Part shown: piece by piece, positions 51,849 through 60,858 of the stretch
Layout of the letters: each line of letters begins with the position of its first letter
Position numbering within the stretch: position 1 is the stretch's first letter
Assembly: GCF_026242045.1 (NCBI RefSeq)
Contig: NZ_JAPJDO010000002.1
Location: forward strand, 248,001 to 312,000
Length of the DNA: 64,000 nt
Reading direction: 5' to 3'
Origin: Mycobacterium pinniadriaticum
GTDB lineage: Bacteria; Actinomycetota; Actinomycetes; Mycobacteriales; Mycobacteriaceae
Made by a program: the position numbers and the translations under genes
The notes under the pieces: generated by a model
The model's database searches: none
Told to the model about the DNA's origin: nothing
Seen by the model: only the letters and a program-made list of their open reading frames with translations

Positions 51849-53222
51849 TTAGGCTTCGGCCTCACCCATGTTGACGGTGATCGGCCGGCGGAAGAAGCGC
51901 GTCAGCCACAGCAGCACCACGATCCCGATGCCGAACCAGATGATGCCGTACCGGGTGGAGTCGGCCGAAAGGTACAGCCACAGAACGACTGTGAGCAGCA
52001 CGCCGATTGCCGGCAGCGCGATGTTCCGCAATATCTGACGGGCGCCATGGACTTCGCGGCGGCGGTAGGCGAAGTAGACGATCACGGTCAGGTTCACGAA
52101 TGTGAACGCGACCAAGGCGCCGAAGTTGATCAGCGAGGCCACGAAGTCGAGGTTGAACCCAATCGCCAGCAGCGACACCGCACCGACGAAGATGATTGCG
52201 TACGCGGGGGTTTGAAAGCTCGGGTGCAGGTACCCGAAGAAGCGCCCGATCGGGCCGCGACCGTTGCGCCCCATGACGTAGAGCAGCCGTGAGACCGATG
52301 CGTGGGAAGCAAGGCTGGAAGCCACCGTGGCCGCGAACGCCGCCGAGGTCAACAGGATCTTGAACAGGTGCCCGCCGACGTTGAAGGCGATCTCGGGCAG
52401 CGCGCTGTTCTCCAGCGATTCCTGGCTGAAGTGCGACACGTCCGGAAACAGGGACTGGGTGAAGAACGCGGTGACGAAGAAGATGGCACCACCGATCAGC
52501 AGTGCCAGCATGATCGCTTTCGGCACGAGGGATGCATCCTTGGCTTCTTCGGTGTACATCGTGATCGCGTCGAAACCGATGAACGAGAAGGCCACGATGG
52601 TGGCTCCGGTGATCACCAGATTGAGGTGGACGCCCTCGTGCCACAGCGGTTTTGTGGAGAACAGGGTCCCGTTGCCCATCCCGTCGATCAGAGACTTTGC
52701 GGCCAGGATGAGGAACACTCCGATCAGGACCACCTCGAAGACCACCAGCAGCATGTTGACCCGCGAGGTGTTGGTCATGCTGAACAAACACATCCCGGTG
52801 ATGATGGCGACGTAGACGACGACCCAGATCCAGGCCGGGGCCGACGGGAAGAACGAATACAGATAGCTGCGGATGATCAGCGCGTTGACCAACGGCAGCA
52901 GCAGATAGTCGAGTAACGCCGACCACCCGATCAGGAAGCCGAGGTTGGGGCTGATGGTCTCGGTGGTGTAGGTGTAGGCCGAACCGGCGGACGGGAAGAT
53001 TTGTGTCATCCGGCCATAGCTGATCGCGGTGAACATCATGACCACCAGCGCGAAGATGTAGGCGGTCGGGACGACGTTCCCGGTCTCGGTCGAGACGATG
53101 CCGAAGGTGTCGAACACGACCGTCGGCGTCATGTAGCCCAGGCCGAGGCCCACGATCGCCCACAGTCCTAGCGTCCGGGCGAGCTGGGTGGTGCCCTTCG
53201 GCCCGGAGGCAAGTTGACTCAT
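51849..53222 (-). CDS. APC-family amino acid permease
   Basis: 457 residues, 12 predicted transmembrane helices. APC signatures: LGLWAIVGLGLGYMTP in helix 1, FPSAGSAYTYTTETISPNLG after helix 2, IVAFSFIGFDAITMYTEEAKDA in helix 6, and RLLYVMGRNGRGP before the next helix. The C-terminus is short and cytosolic. The substrate (amino acid or amine) is unknown. ATG 53222. Convergent with the coiled-coil protein gene with 4 bp between stops; about 170 bp divergent from the universal stress gene. Confidence 0.92.
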   Translation of the reverse strand: MSQLASGPKGTTQLARTLGLWAIVGLGLGYMTPTVVFDTFGIVSTETGNVVPTAYIFALVVMMFTAISYGRMTQIFPSAGSAYTYTTETISPNLGFLIGWSALLDYLLLPLVNALIIRSYLYSFFPSAPAWIWVVVYVAIITGMCLFSMTNTSRVNMLLVVFEVVLIGVFLILAAKSLIDGMGNGTLFSTKPLWHEGVHLNLVITGATIVAFSFIGFDAITMYTEEAKDASLVPKAIMLALLIGGAIFFVTAFFTQSLFPDVSHFSQESLENSALPEIAFNVGGHLFKILLTSAAFAATVASSLASHASVSRLLYVMGRNGRGPIGRFFGYLHPSFQTPAYAIIFVGAVSLLAIGFNLDFVASLINFGALVAFTFVNLTVIVYFAYRRREVHGARQILRNIALPAIGVLLTVVLWLYLSADSTRYGIIWFGIGIVVLLWLTRFFRRPITVNMGEAEA

Positions 53223-53389
53223 CTTCGACCCACCATCATCAGATCGTCCGGATTCGTACGCTGTGGCTTACCACAGCGGCGGATGCTCCGGCATTGTTTG
53301 CACGACACCAACCCGCTCAGCTTCCCAGGGCGAGAACGTTTCTGCAGTAGACGAGCCCGCGCCCATCGCCCGTGTTAGCGTCACCAAGC

Positions 53390-54253
53390 ATGCGGTACGT
53401 CGTCGGTTATGGCCCCCGCCACCGCGGCCTCGATGCGGTCAATCTCGCGGCGACCCTGGCCCGGTCTTCGGGCGCAACACTGGATCTGGTCTCGGTTCTG
53501 CCCAGTGACGCCCCGACCTTTCATCGCTACTCACCCGATGACGCGTTCAACGCCGAGCTCGAGGAGCAGGGCCGGGAATGGCTTGCGGACGGGCTGGCAC
53601 AGGTGCCGGTCGACGTCACGGCCGAAGGTCACCTGCGCAGAGCGGACTCCATCACCGAGGGACTGCTCGACGCCGCGACTGATCCCGACCAGGGCGAGGC
53701 GGCGCTGATCGTGGTCGGCACCTTCCACCGCGTCCGCAGCGGGCGGTTCGGGCTGGGAAGTCTGGCCGACGCTCTGCTGCACGCCTCGGAGGTACCGGTG
53801 GCCCTCGCCCCTACCGAGTACGAACCCCAGGCCCGTGTCACCCGAATCACCTGTGCGATAGGGATGCGCCCGGGTAACGAGAACCTGGTCGACAACGCGA
53901 TTCGCCTGGCGGCCGAGTGGAAGGTGCCGCTGCGGCTGATGTCGCTCATCGCTGTCGGCGAGGGTGGTAGCGATGAGCGCCGCTACGAGTGGACCCAGCT
54001 GGCGCATCAGCATGCCGCCGCTCTGGTGGACAAGGCGACTGCCGCGCTTGGAACCGGCGCCGTGGTGACGAGTGTTGTGGGACAGGGACATTCGCTTGAG
54101 GACGCAGTGCAGGAGCTGGACTTCCAGGACAGCGAGATCGTGCTCGTCGGCTCCAGCCGGCTGGCGCAGCCGAAGCGGCTCTTCCTCGGCCATTCGGCAA
54201 GCAAGATCATGCGGGCGTTGGCGGTGCCCATGATCGTGTGGCCGCGCGGCTGA
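53390..54253 (+). CDS. Tandem universal stress protein
   Basis: 287 residues with two UspA-like domains (about 1-145 and 148-287). The second retains the ATP-type motif region VLVGSSRLAQPKRLFLGHSASKIMRALAVPMIVW; the first has IVVGTFHRVRSGRFGLGSLADALLHASEVPVALAP. ATG 53390 is chosen over an upstream GTG (53372) because TAGCGT at 53376-53381 is a -10 element 8 nt before the ATG, placing the GTG upstream of transcription. In mycobacteria such proteins act in hypoxia and redox stress. It sits 56 bp before the NDH-2 gene and may be co-expressed with it. Confidence 0.9.
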   Translation: MRYVVGYGPRHRGLDAVNLAATLARSSGATLDLVSVLPSDAPTFHRYSPDDAFNAELEEQGREWLADGLAQVPVDVTAEGHLRRADSITEGLLDAATDPDQGEAALIVVGTFHRVRSGRFGLGSLADALLHASEVPVALAPTEYEPQARVTRITCAIGMRPGNENLVDNAIRLAAEWKVPLRLMSLIAVGEGGSDERRYEWTQLAHQHAAALVDKATAALGTGAVVTSVVGQGHSLEDAVQELDFQDSEIVLVGSSRLAQPKRLFLGHSASKIMRALAVPMIVWPRG

Positions 54254-54309
54254 CCGGAGCAAATGGCACCTCTGGGGTGAATCGGCTTCCAGCGGGTAGG
54301 AGTTGAGAG

Positions 54310-55635
54310 ATGGGTAACGGGCGGCCCAGAGTGGTCATCATCGGCGGCGGGTTCGGCGGTCTCTTCTGCGCGCGTCGGTTCCAGAATGTCGACGCAGACG
54401 TCACCCTTCTGGACCGTGCGGCCTGCCATGTGTTCCAGCCGCTGCTGTATCAATGCGCGACCGGAACGCTGAGCATCGGACAGATCAGCCGGTCGCTGCG
54501 CGAGGAGCTCGCCGACCATCGCAATGTCACGACATTGCTCGGCGAGGCGATCCGGCTCGACGCCGGTGCGCGCCGAGTCACGGCCCGTCGCCCCGACGAG
54601 ACAACGTTCGACCTCGATTACGACTATCTGGTGATCGCCGCCGGGATGTGCCAGTCGTATTTCGGCAAGGATGAGTTCGCAACCTGGGCGCCCGGGATGA
54701 AGACGTTGGACGACGCGATCACCATCCGGCGGCGGGTGTTCGCCGCGTTCGAGATCGCCGAGACCTTGCCGCCCGGCCCCGAGCGTGACCGGTGGCTGAC
54801 CTTCGCGGTGACCGGCGCGGGTCCCACGGGTGTCGAATTGGCGGGCCAGATCCGGGAGTTGGCCACGCGATCGTTGGCGAACGAGTTCCACAGCATCCAG
54901 CCGGAGGAGGCTCGGGTGCTGTTGTTCGACGGTGGTGACCGCGTGCTCAAGAGCTTCGCCCCCGCCCTGGCCGAACGGGCGCAGGGGATCCTCGAGAAGT
55001 TGGGCGTGGAGATGCACTTCGGTGTGCACGTCACCGACGTCAGTCGCGACGGGGTCACCGTCACCTCGAAACACAGTGGCGCGAGCCAGGACTACCCGGC
55101 CCGCACCGTGCTGTGGACCGCCGGGGTCGAGGCGGTGCCGTTCGCTCGGCACGCCGCCGAGATGCTCGGTGCCCAGGCCGACCGATCCGGCCGCATCGCC
55201 GTAGACGCCGACCTCTCGGTGCCCGGGCATCCCGAGGTCTTCGTCATCGGGGACCTCGCCGGCCGCGACGAGTTGCCCGGCGTCGCGGAGAACGCCATGC
55301 AGGGCGGACTGCACGCTGCCGGGTGCATCAGGCGCGACCTCGACGGCGACCCCCGGAAGCCGTTCCGCTATCGCGACCTCGGATCCGCCGCGTACATCAG
55401 TCGTGGCCACGCGGTACTGCAGGCCGGACCGGTGAAGCTCTGCGGACGCCTCGGCTGGCTCGGCTGGGGCTTCATCCACATCGCATTTCTCACCGGGGTG
55501 CGGAATCGCTTCAGCACCGTCGCGACGTGGCTCGCGGCCATCGCGCGGTCCGATCGCAGCGACCGGACCTTCATCCTGGGCGGCTCCGGCCACCCCGAGG
55601 ACCCGTACACCTGGGAATCGGTGCACCAGCGCTAG
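54310..55635 (+). CDS. Type II NADH dehydrogenase (NDH-2)
   Basis: 441-residue single-subunit membrane-associated flavoenzyme passing electrons from NADH to menaquinone without pumping protons. FAD site VVIIGGGFGGLFCARRF (GxGxxG at 13-18), HVFQPLLYQCATGTLS quinone/flavin region, NADH site FAVTGAGPTGVELAGQIREL, second FAD motif VFVIGDLA and AENAMQGGLHAAGCI. The C-terminus (GRLGWLGWGFIHIAFLTGVRNR) contains the membrane-anchoring amphipathic helices. ATG 54310 after a GGAG site. It is one of probably two ndh copies in such genomes; which one cannot be told. Confidence 0.93.
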   Translation: MGNGRPRVVIIGGGFGGLFCARRFQNVDADVTLLDRAACHVFQPLLYQCATGTLSIGQISRSLREELADHRNVTTLLGEAIRLDAGARRVTARRPDETTFDLDYDYLVIAAGMCQSYFGKDEFATWAPGMKTLDDAITIRRRVFAAFEIAETLPPGPERDRWLTFAVTGAGPTGVELAGQIRELATRSLANEFHSIQPEEARVLLFDGGDRVLKSFAPALAERAQGILEKLGVEMHFGVHVTDVSRDGVTVTSKHSGASQDYPARTVLWTAGVEAVPFARHAAEMLGAQADRSGRIAVDADLSVPGHPEVFVIGDLAGRDELPGVAENAMQGGLHAAGCIRRDLDGDPRKPFRYRDLGSAAYISRGHAVLQAGPVKLCGRLGWLGWGFIHIAFLTGVRNRFSTVATWLAAIARSDRSDRTFILGGSGHPEDPYTWESVHQR

Positions 55636-55791
55636 CGCGAGTGACGAATCCGGCCGCGACGAGACGCCGCGGACGCCCGGTTCGGTGTTGTGCAGTCCGG
55701 TCCGGTACCGTACGGTCAATCTAGTTGATAAGCCGACCTACAAAACTGTCCTCGCCGTCAGCGCCTGTCGCCGTTCACGAAAGGGTCACGG

Positions 55792-56238
55792 ATGCAGCGG
55801 GTTTCAATCGGACGCCGATTGAGCAAACGCTGGATGCTGCTGGTCGCGGTGGTCGTGGTGGCGGTGGCCGGGTTCGCGGTCTACCGGCTGCACGGCATCT
55901 TCGGCTCCCAGGACGTCACGTCGACTCCGAGCGGTGCCGGTAACGACATTGTCCCGTTCAACCCGAAGCACGTGGTCATGGAGGTTTTCGGCCCGCCGGG
56001 CACGATCGCCACGATCACCTATACCGATGTCAACGCTCAACCTCAGCGGGCCGACGGCGTCACCCTGCCGTGGGCCTACGACACGACCACCACCCAACCG
56101 GCGGTCTTCGTCAACGTCTCCGCCCAGGGCGACAGTGACTGGATCGGCTGCCGGATCAAGATCGACGATGCGGTGAAAGACGAGCGAACGGTGCACACGC
56201 TCAACGCGTTCACCTATTGCCTGGACAAGTCGGGATGA
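55792..56238 (+). CDS. MmpS-family membrane protein
   Basis: 148 residues. One N-terminal transmembrane helix (WMLLVAVVVVAVAGFAVYRL, 14-33) is followed by an extracytoplasmic beta-rich domain with FNPKHVVMEVFGPPGTIATITYTDVNAQPQ, VTLPWAYDTTTTQPAVFVNVSAQGDSDWIGCRIKIDD and a late Cys, the standard MmpS pattern. MmpS proteins assist MmpL exporters of lipids and siderophores, but no mmpL lies next to it here. ATG 55792 with GAAAGGG upstream. A CGGTACCG/ACCGTACGGT palindromic stretch about 80 bp before the start may be an operator. Confidence 0.9.
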   Translation: MQRVSIGRRLSKRWMLLVAVVVVAVAGFAVYRLHGIFGSQDVTSTPSGAGNDIVPFNPKHVVMEVFGPPGTIATITYTDVNAQPQRADGVTLPWAYDTTTTQPAVFVNVSAQGDSDWIGCRIKIDDAVKDERTVHTLNAFTYCLDKSG

Positions 56239-56305
56239 ATCAGCGGATGCTCGATCCGATCGGCGACCGCAGCATCGGGATACCGCCGATGAATGTTCGT
56301 AGCGG

Positions 56306-58429
56306 CTAGCGTCGGCCGCGGCGGTGCTGGCGCTTCTCGTACATGGCCCGGTCGGCCAGGTCGAGCACGGTGTCGACCGAGCGTTCGTCGCCCGGGCGAT
56401 GGGCTGCACACCCGATGGTCAATCCGACCGAGACCTGGGTCCCGTCGCTGAGCGTCACCGGCTTGTTGTCCAGATCGTCGGTGATCTTCTCGGCCATCCG
56501 CTCCAACTCCGGGTCGTCGACAAGGTCGGTGATCACGAGGAATTCGTCGCCACCCCAACGGGTCACCATATCGGCGTCCCTGACGGCCTCGCGCAGGCGG
56601 CAGGCGACTTCGACCAGCAACCGATCGCCGGCGCGGTGGCCGCGCTGGTCGTTGATGGACTTGAATCGCTCGATATCGCAGAACAGAACTCCATAGCCCG
56701 CCCCGCTCGCATCGAGCTGTTCGAGCCGCTTCCAGCCGGCCGACCGGTTGGCGATCGAGGTGAGCGGATCGGTGGCAGCTTGTCGGGCCAGGTCGGCTTC
56801 ACGGAGGCGGTCGGCGGTCACGTCGACGATCTGAGATACGAAGTAGCGCGGCCGATCCCGCGGGGCGTGCACGATCACGACGGTGAGTGCGCCCCATACG
56901 ATGTGACCGTCGGCGGCGATGTAGCGCTTGTCGATCCGGTAGGAACGCCGCCGTCCCTCGAGGCACTCGTTCAGCAGGGCCACGTCGGCGTCCAGATCCT
57001 CGGGGTGGGTGATCTCCTGGAAGGTCAGATCGGCCAGTTCCCATTTGCTGTAACCGAGCATGGCCCGCAGCGCCCGGTTGGTGCGTAGGAATGTCCCGTC
57101 CAAACCGACGACGGCCATACCGATGGGGGAATGAGCGAGCGCCAGCTCGAACCGCCGCTCACCGAGCAGGTCGACGGTCGTCTGCAGAAGATCGGCCGGT
57201 GCCGCGGTGCCGTCGGCAGCCCGAAATCCGTGCGCGAGGGGCCGCGGACGACTCAGGTAGAACCCTTGTGCAGCAGTGATACCGACGGCGCTCACGACGT
57301 CGAGCTCACCCTGGCTTTCCACACCTTCGGCGATCACGGTGGCGCCCATCTGTCCGGCGAGCTCGGCGATGGCTTGCGCCAGCCGGCGGCGGGCATCGTC
57401 GACATCGATATTACGGGTGATCGACTGGTCGATCTTGACGAATTCGGGTCCCAGCTCGAGCACATGGGAGAACGAGGAGAATCCGGCACCGACGTCGTCG
57501 ACCGCGATCCGGACGCCCCGAGACCGACAGGGATCGAGTGCCTCATCGAGTGCGCCGTAGTCCATGACGGCGTCGTGTTCGGTGAGTTCCAATACGATTC
57601 GGGTCGGGTCGACGTCGCCCAGCAGCTGACCCCATGGCGCGACCGAAGCCGCCGCGGGGGAGATGTTCACCGCCACGAATGCGTCTTCGGGTAACCGCGG
57701 CACCAGCGAGATGACGCGGTTGAGGATCGCGGTCTCCAACGCGATCCCCAGTCCCATCTGCGCCGCCCGCGCGATAAAGGCGTCGGGACGGAATGGAGCG
57801 TGCGGAAAGCGCGCGAGCGCCTCGACCCCGATCACCCTGCCGGAGGCCACGTCGTGGACCGGCTGAAAGACCACTTCGAAGTCGTTCTGGGACAACACCT
57901 TTTGCATTGCCGCGCACTGGGCCGCGGTGGTGTCGGGCAATTTCACCGGGGATTCGAGGAGCGTCCCGATGAGGTCGGCGACCTGGTTGACCACGCGCAG
58001 GTCGGTGTCGGCGAGGTACGGCTTGGCCTCCCGGCTGACGGCGCACACCATCCCGATCGTCGCCCCGGTGGGGCTGGGTACCGGCACACCCACATAGGCG
58101 CCGAGTTTCAATGCGCGGGTCATCGGCAGTGCGCGGGTGGTCTGATTGGCCGCGGTGTCCGGAATGATCGCCGGCAGGCGCCCGTCGATGACGCGCACAC
58201 AGTAGGTGTCGGACAGATTGGTTCGGTCACCTGACGACAGACCCAGAGTTTCGGCTTCGCCGTCGAGCACTTCGAACACCTGAATGCCGTCGCGGAAGGA
58301 GGACAACCATGCGGTGTCCAGGCCGAGACGGCGTCGCAGGAGACCCAGCAGTGTGCGGACCAGTTCGACAGGGATCTCTGGCCCAACGTCGGAGAGGGGC
58401 TCGCCGTCCCCCTCGAACCGCATAGCCAT
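56306..58429 (-). CDS. GAF-EAL-PAS-GGDEF cyclic-di-GMP signalling protein
   Basis: 707 residues, no transmembrane helix. GAF-like sensor at about 20-160 (FEVLDGEAETLGLSSGD, LGAYVGVPVPSPTGATIGMVCA). EAL phosphodiesterase at about 180-405 with E203-A-L205, NISPAAA, LELTEHD, DDVGAGFSS, KIDQS and AEGVES, all residues for c-di-GMP hydrolysis present. PAS/PAC at about 435-560 (AHSPIGMAVVGLDGTFLRTN). GGDEF at about 560-707 with intact RWGGDEF (626-630). The usual order is PAS-GGDEF-EAL; here EAL comes first. A truncated copy of the last third lies at 48176-48781. Confidence 0.92.
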   Translation of the reverse strand: MAMRFEGDGEPLSDVGPEIPVELVRTLLGLLRRRLGLDTAWLSSFRDGIQVFEVLDGEAETLGLSSGDRTNLSDTYCVRVIDGRLPAIIPDTAANQTTRALPMTRALKLGAYVGVPVPSPTGATIGMVCAVSREAKPYLADTDLRVVNQVADLIGTLLESPVKLPDTTAAQCAAMQKVLSQNDFEVVFQPVHDVASGRVIGVEALARFPHAPFRPDAFIARAAQMGLGIALETAILNRVISLVPRLPEDAFVAVNISPAAASVAPWGQLLGDVDPTRIVLELTEHDAVMDYGALDEALDPCRSRGVRIAVDDVGAGFSSFSHVLELGPEFVKIDQSITRNIDVDDARRRLAQAIAELAGQMGATVIAEGVESQGELDVVSAVGITAAQGFYLSRPRPLAHGFRAADGTAAPADLLQTTVDLLGERRFELALAHSPIGMAVVGLDGTFLRTNRALRAMLGYSKWELADLTFQEITHPEDLDADVALLNECLEGRRRSYRIDKRYIAADGHIVWGALTVVIVHAPRDRPRYFVSQIVDVTADRLREADLARQAATDPLTSIANRSAGWKRLEQLDASGAGYGVLFCDIERFKSINDQRGHRAGDRLLVEVACRLREAVRDADMVTRWGGDEFLVITDLVDDPELERMAEKITDDLDNKPVTLSDGTQVSVGLTIGCAAHRPGDERSVDTVLDLADRAMYEKRQHRRGRR

Positions 58430-58686
58430 TAGTAGACCCCACCGCTACCGAACCCGCACGGGAATGACGGCGCAAGCCAAGGGATTGGCGGTGCGCCGAT
58501 GAGCAGCGATTCAGGGGCCGCGGTGGTCGCGGCCGCCGGAGGGCGGGTCGTTCTGCAGGATCCGACCAGCTGTGAGGCCGCGCCGGCCGTCAATGCGGCA
58601 CTGCGCCGGGTGGAGTCGGACCGTCGCCGACCTGCGGGGGATCGGCCGATGGCTCTCGGACGTTCGCGGGACTGGGCCGGGCCGAC

Positions 58687-59730
58687 TCAGCTGAAGCGCA
58701 CGTTCATCGTCGCCAGGCCGAAGATCTTCTTACCGCCCGACTTCGCGCCGACGAGCACAGCACCGGAACGGGTTTCGGGGTCCAGCGACTTGATGCGGCC
58801 GCTGAACTCGATGTCGGCGCCCTCCTTGGCGGACACCACCGCCGGTTGGGACAGCCGCACCGCGAACCGGGTGACGGCACCGGGATCGCCCGACCACGCG
58901 GAGTGATAACCGGCGCCCAAGCCCATGGTGAGCATTCCGTGGGCGATCACGTCGGGTAGCCCGGCCAACTTGGCGATGTCCTCGTCCCAGTGGATCGGGT
59001 TGGCGTCACCGGCCACCCCGGCATAGTTCACCAGGTCACCGCGGGAGACCCGGGTGTGATGGACCGCGATCTCGTCGCCGACCGTAACGTCCTCGAACTT
59101 GCGGGTCCCCGGCGTGCGGGTCAGGCCGCTCTGGGCGATCCGGGTCTCACCCTCGGGCCGCAGTTCCTTCACGTAGTCGGCATCGGATCTGCCGACCTCG
59201 AGAATGTTCATGTCGTGCATCATGGCCTTCTGCACGGCCGCCTTGACGCCGGCGTCGATGTCCTCGCCGGTGACACCGACGACTGTGGTGTGCAGGGTAT
59301 GCACCCGCTCGCCCGCGGTGTCGGTGAAAGTGTTCGTCACGGTGATGAAGTCTCGGCCCGCGGTCCGGCGGACCGACGTCAGCTCGACATCGATGACCAG
59401 CTCGTCGCCGGCAACGATCGGCCGGTGCTGCTCGAAGACTTCCTCGGTCTGAAGGTAGGTGTCGTAACCGACGACGATCGATTCGAACATCCGGCGATTG
59501 CATTGCATACCCGGCGCCGAGGTGAACGTCAGCGGTGCGATCACATCCGAGTAGCCCAGTTCGGCGGCCGCGGCGACATCCCAGTGCGCGGGGTGATAGT
59601 CCTGCACCGCCCGGGCATATTCCCGCAGCTTCTCGCGGCCGACGAGGTAGGTGCCGTCCATCTGGTAGTAGTGGCCGACCCGCGCTTCAAGCGGCGATGT
59701 TTGTGCTGGTGCGGTCATGGATGTGCTCAT
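58687..59730 (-). CDS. Fused HadA/HadB-like (3R)-hydroxyacyl dehydratase
   Basis: 347 residues made of two hot-dog folds. The N-terminal MaoC_N/FAS1-DH-like half (about 15-160; GREKLREYARAVQDYHPAHWD, RRMFESIVVGYDTYLQTEEVFEQHRPI) and the C-terminal MaoC half (about 205-340; VSRGDLVNYAGVAGDANPIHWDED, LPDVIAHGMLTMGLGAGY). The catalytic Asp/His pair of the hydratase is in GDANPIH. The arrangement matches the heterodimeric HadA (structural) and HadB (catalytic) dehydratase fused in one chain. It would dehydrate 3-hydroxyacyl-ACP or -CoA. ATG 59730 chosen; the frame extends 11 codons upstream without support. Confidence 0.88.
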   Translation of the reverse strand: MSTSMTAPAQTSPLEARVGHYYQMDGTYLVGREKLREYARAVQDYHPAHWDVAAAAELGYSDVIAPLTFTSAPGMQCNRRMFESIVVGYDTYLQTEEVFEQHRPIVAGDELVIDVELTSVRRTAGRDFITVTNTFTDTAGERVHTLHTTVVGVTGEDIDAGVKAAVQKAMMHDMNILEVGRSDADYVKELRPEGETRIAQSGLTRTPGTRKFEDVTVGDEIAVHHTRVSRGDLVNYAGVAGDANPIHWDEDIAKLAGLPDVIAHGMLTMGLGAGYHSAWSGDPGAVTRFAVRLSQPAVVSAKEGADIEFSGRIKSLDPETRSGAVLVGAKSGGKKIFGLATMNVRFS

Positions 59731-59852
59731 CTTTTCTTTTCGCTGGTTCGCTGACGCGACCAAAGCACACTAACGCGCGGACAACCGGGCATCACACGCC
59801 GATACGATTCGGCTATCCAGGAGCACCGAGCGTACGGCGGTTGGGGACAGCG

Positions 59853-60743
59853 ATGACCGGAACGCCGACGGTATGCCCCTACTGCGGGGCCGACCTCGAC
59901 GGCACTGGCACATGCGCGCGCTGCGGCGGCGCGCGAACACAGAACGCGTTGACCGGGTGGCGGCCGGATCCGACGGCCCGCTTCGAGGGACGGTATTACG
60001 TCGCCGGGCGGCCGACCAACCGGGTCCGCAACGGTCGGGCTCAGTCCGACGACCCGGTCGGCGGTCGGATGCTGCCGGCGTATGTGGAGGTGCCCGCCGC
60101 ACGGTCGAGTATCAGGTCGACCTGGCTGGCGACCGGTGTGACGACGGCGGTCATCGCCATGGTCGGTGCGGTGATCGGTGCACTGCTGTGGGCAGGCCAT
60201 CGGCCGGGGCGACCGCCCGAGACCGACTATGTCCAAGCCCTCGAAACCGCGGGGCTGATGAACCAATTCAATTCGCAGGCCAATGCCGTCGCCCACGGGC
60301 ATGACGTGTGCAGTCAGCTCGAACACGGCGGACCACAACAGGGTGTGCTGGCTGACAAGATCGCCGTCGACTCGTTCTGTCCGCAGTTCAACCAGGGCTT
60401 CCGGGTCCTCGAATCGGCAAAAATATCAGGGGTTTTCGTCCTGACCGATAGCCTTGGCACGGGAGCGATCGAAACGGACGGGGCGTCGTGCCGTGGAACG
60501 AATGGATACGCCGACGTCGGCAGCAGCACCCCGGTGATCGTCAAGAACGACAAGGGGGAGACGCTCACCACCACGTCGCTCGGTGCCGGGAAGAGCGACG
60601 GCGCCAATTGCACGTTTTCCTTCTCATTTCCCATCACCGAGGGACAGGATCGTTACGTCGTATCGGTCGGCAGGCGCGGCGAATTCAGCTACAGCTTCGA
60701 ACAACTCCTGGCCCGAGGAGTTCAGATCCACCTGGGTCACTGA
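59853..60743 (+). CDS. Zinc-ribbon, single-pass membrane protein with DUF732-like domain
   Basis: 296 residues. The N-terminal zinc ribbon VCPYCGADLDGTGTCARCGG (7-26) is cytosolic, followed by a basic linker, one transmembrane helix at about 92-115 (TGVTTAVIAMVGAVIGALLWAG) and an outer domain. That domain starts with a DUF732-like helical segment (DYVQALETAGLMNQFNSQAN, AHGHDVCSQL) and continues with a beta-rich part containing NCTFSFSFPI. ATG 59853 with GGGGACAG before it. The next gene also begins with a related double-CxxC ribbon, suggesting shared origin or function. Function unknown. Confidence 0.82.
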   Translation: MTGTPTVCPYCGADLDGTGTCARCGGARTQNALTGWRPDPTARFEGRYYVAGRPTNRVRNGRAQSDDPVGGRMLPAYVEVPAARSSIRSTWLATGVTTAVIAMVGAVIGALLWAGHRPGRPPETDYVQALETAGLMNQFNSQANAVAHGHDVCSQLEHGGPQQGVLADKIAVDSFCPQFNQGFRVLESAKISGVFVLTDSLGTGAIETDGASCRGTNGYADVGSSTPVIVKNDKGETLTTTSLGAGKSDGANCTFSFSFPITEGQDRYVVSVGRRGEFSYSFEQLLARGVQIHLGH

Positions 60744-60858
60744 CCGGGTTCGGGCGTCGGCGGCGGGGTCCGATTCGGCCCGAACTTCCCGACGACCCTC
60801 GCGCAGTAGTTGCTTACCAGGGGAGCGCGGGCGCCTTTGGGGTAGCCTCACCCGCAGA

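Noticed and set aside
54007..55719. 570-residue minus-strand open frame
   Set aside because: Antisense to NDH-2 and the stress protein; no family features.
58499..58906. 135-residue plus-strand frame near the GGDEF gene
   Set aside because: Mostly antisense to the dehydratase gene; its free part (58499-58686) has no motif or ribosome site.
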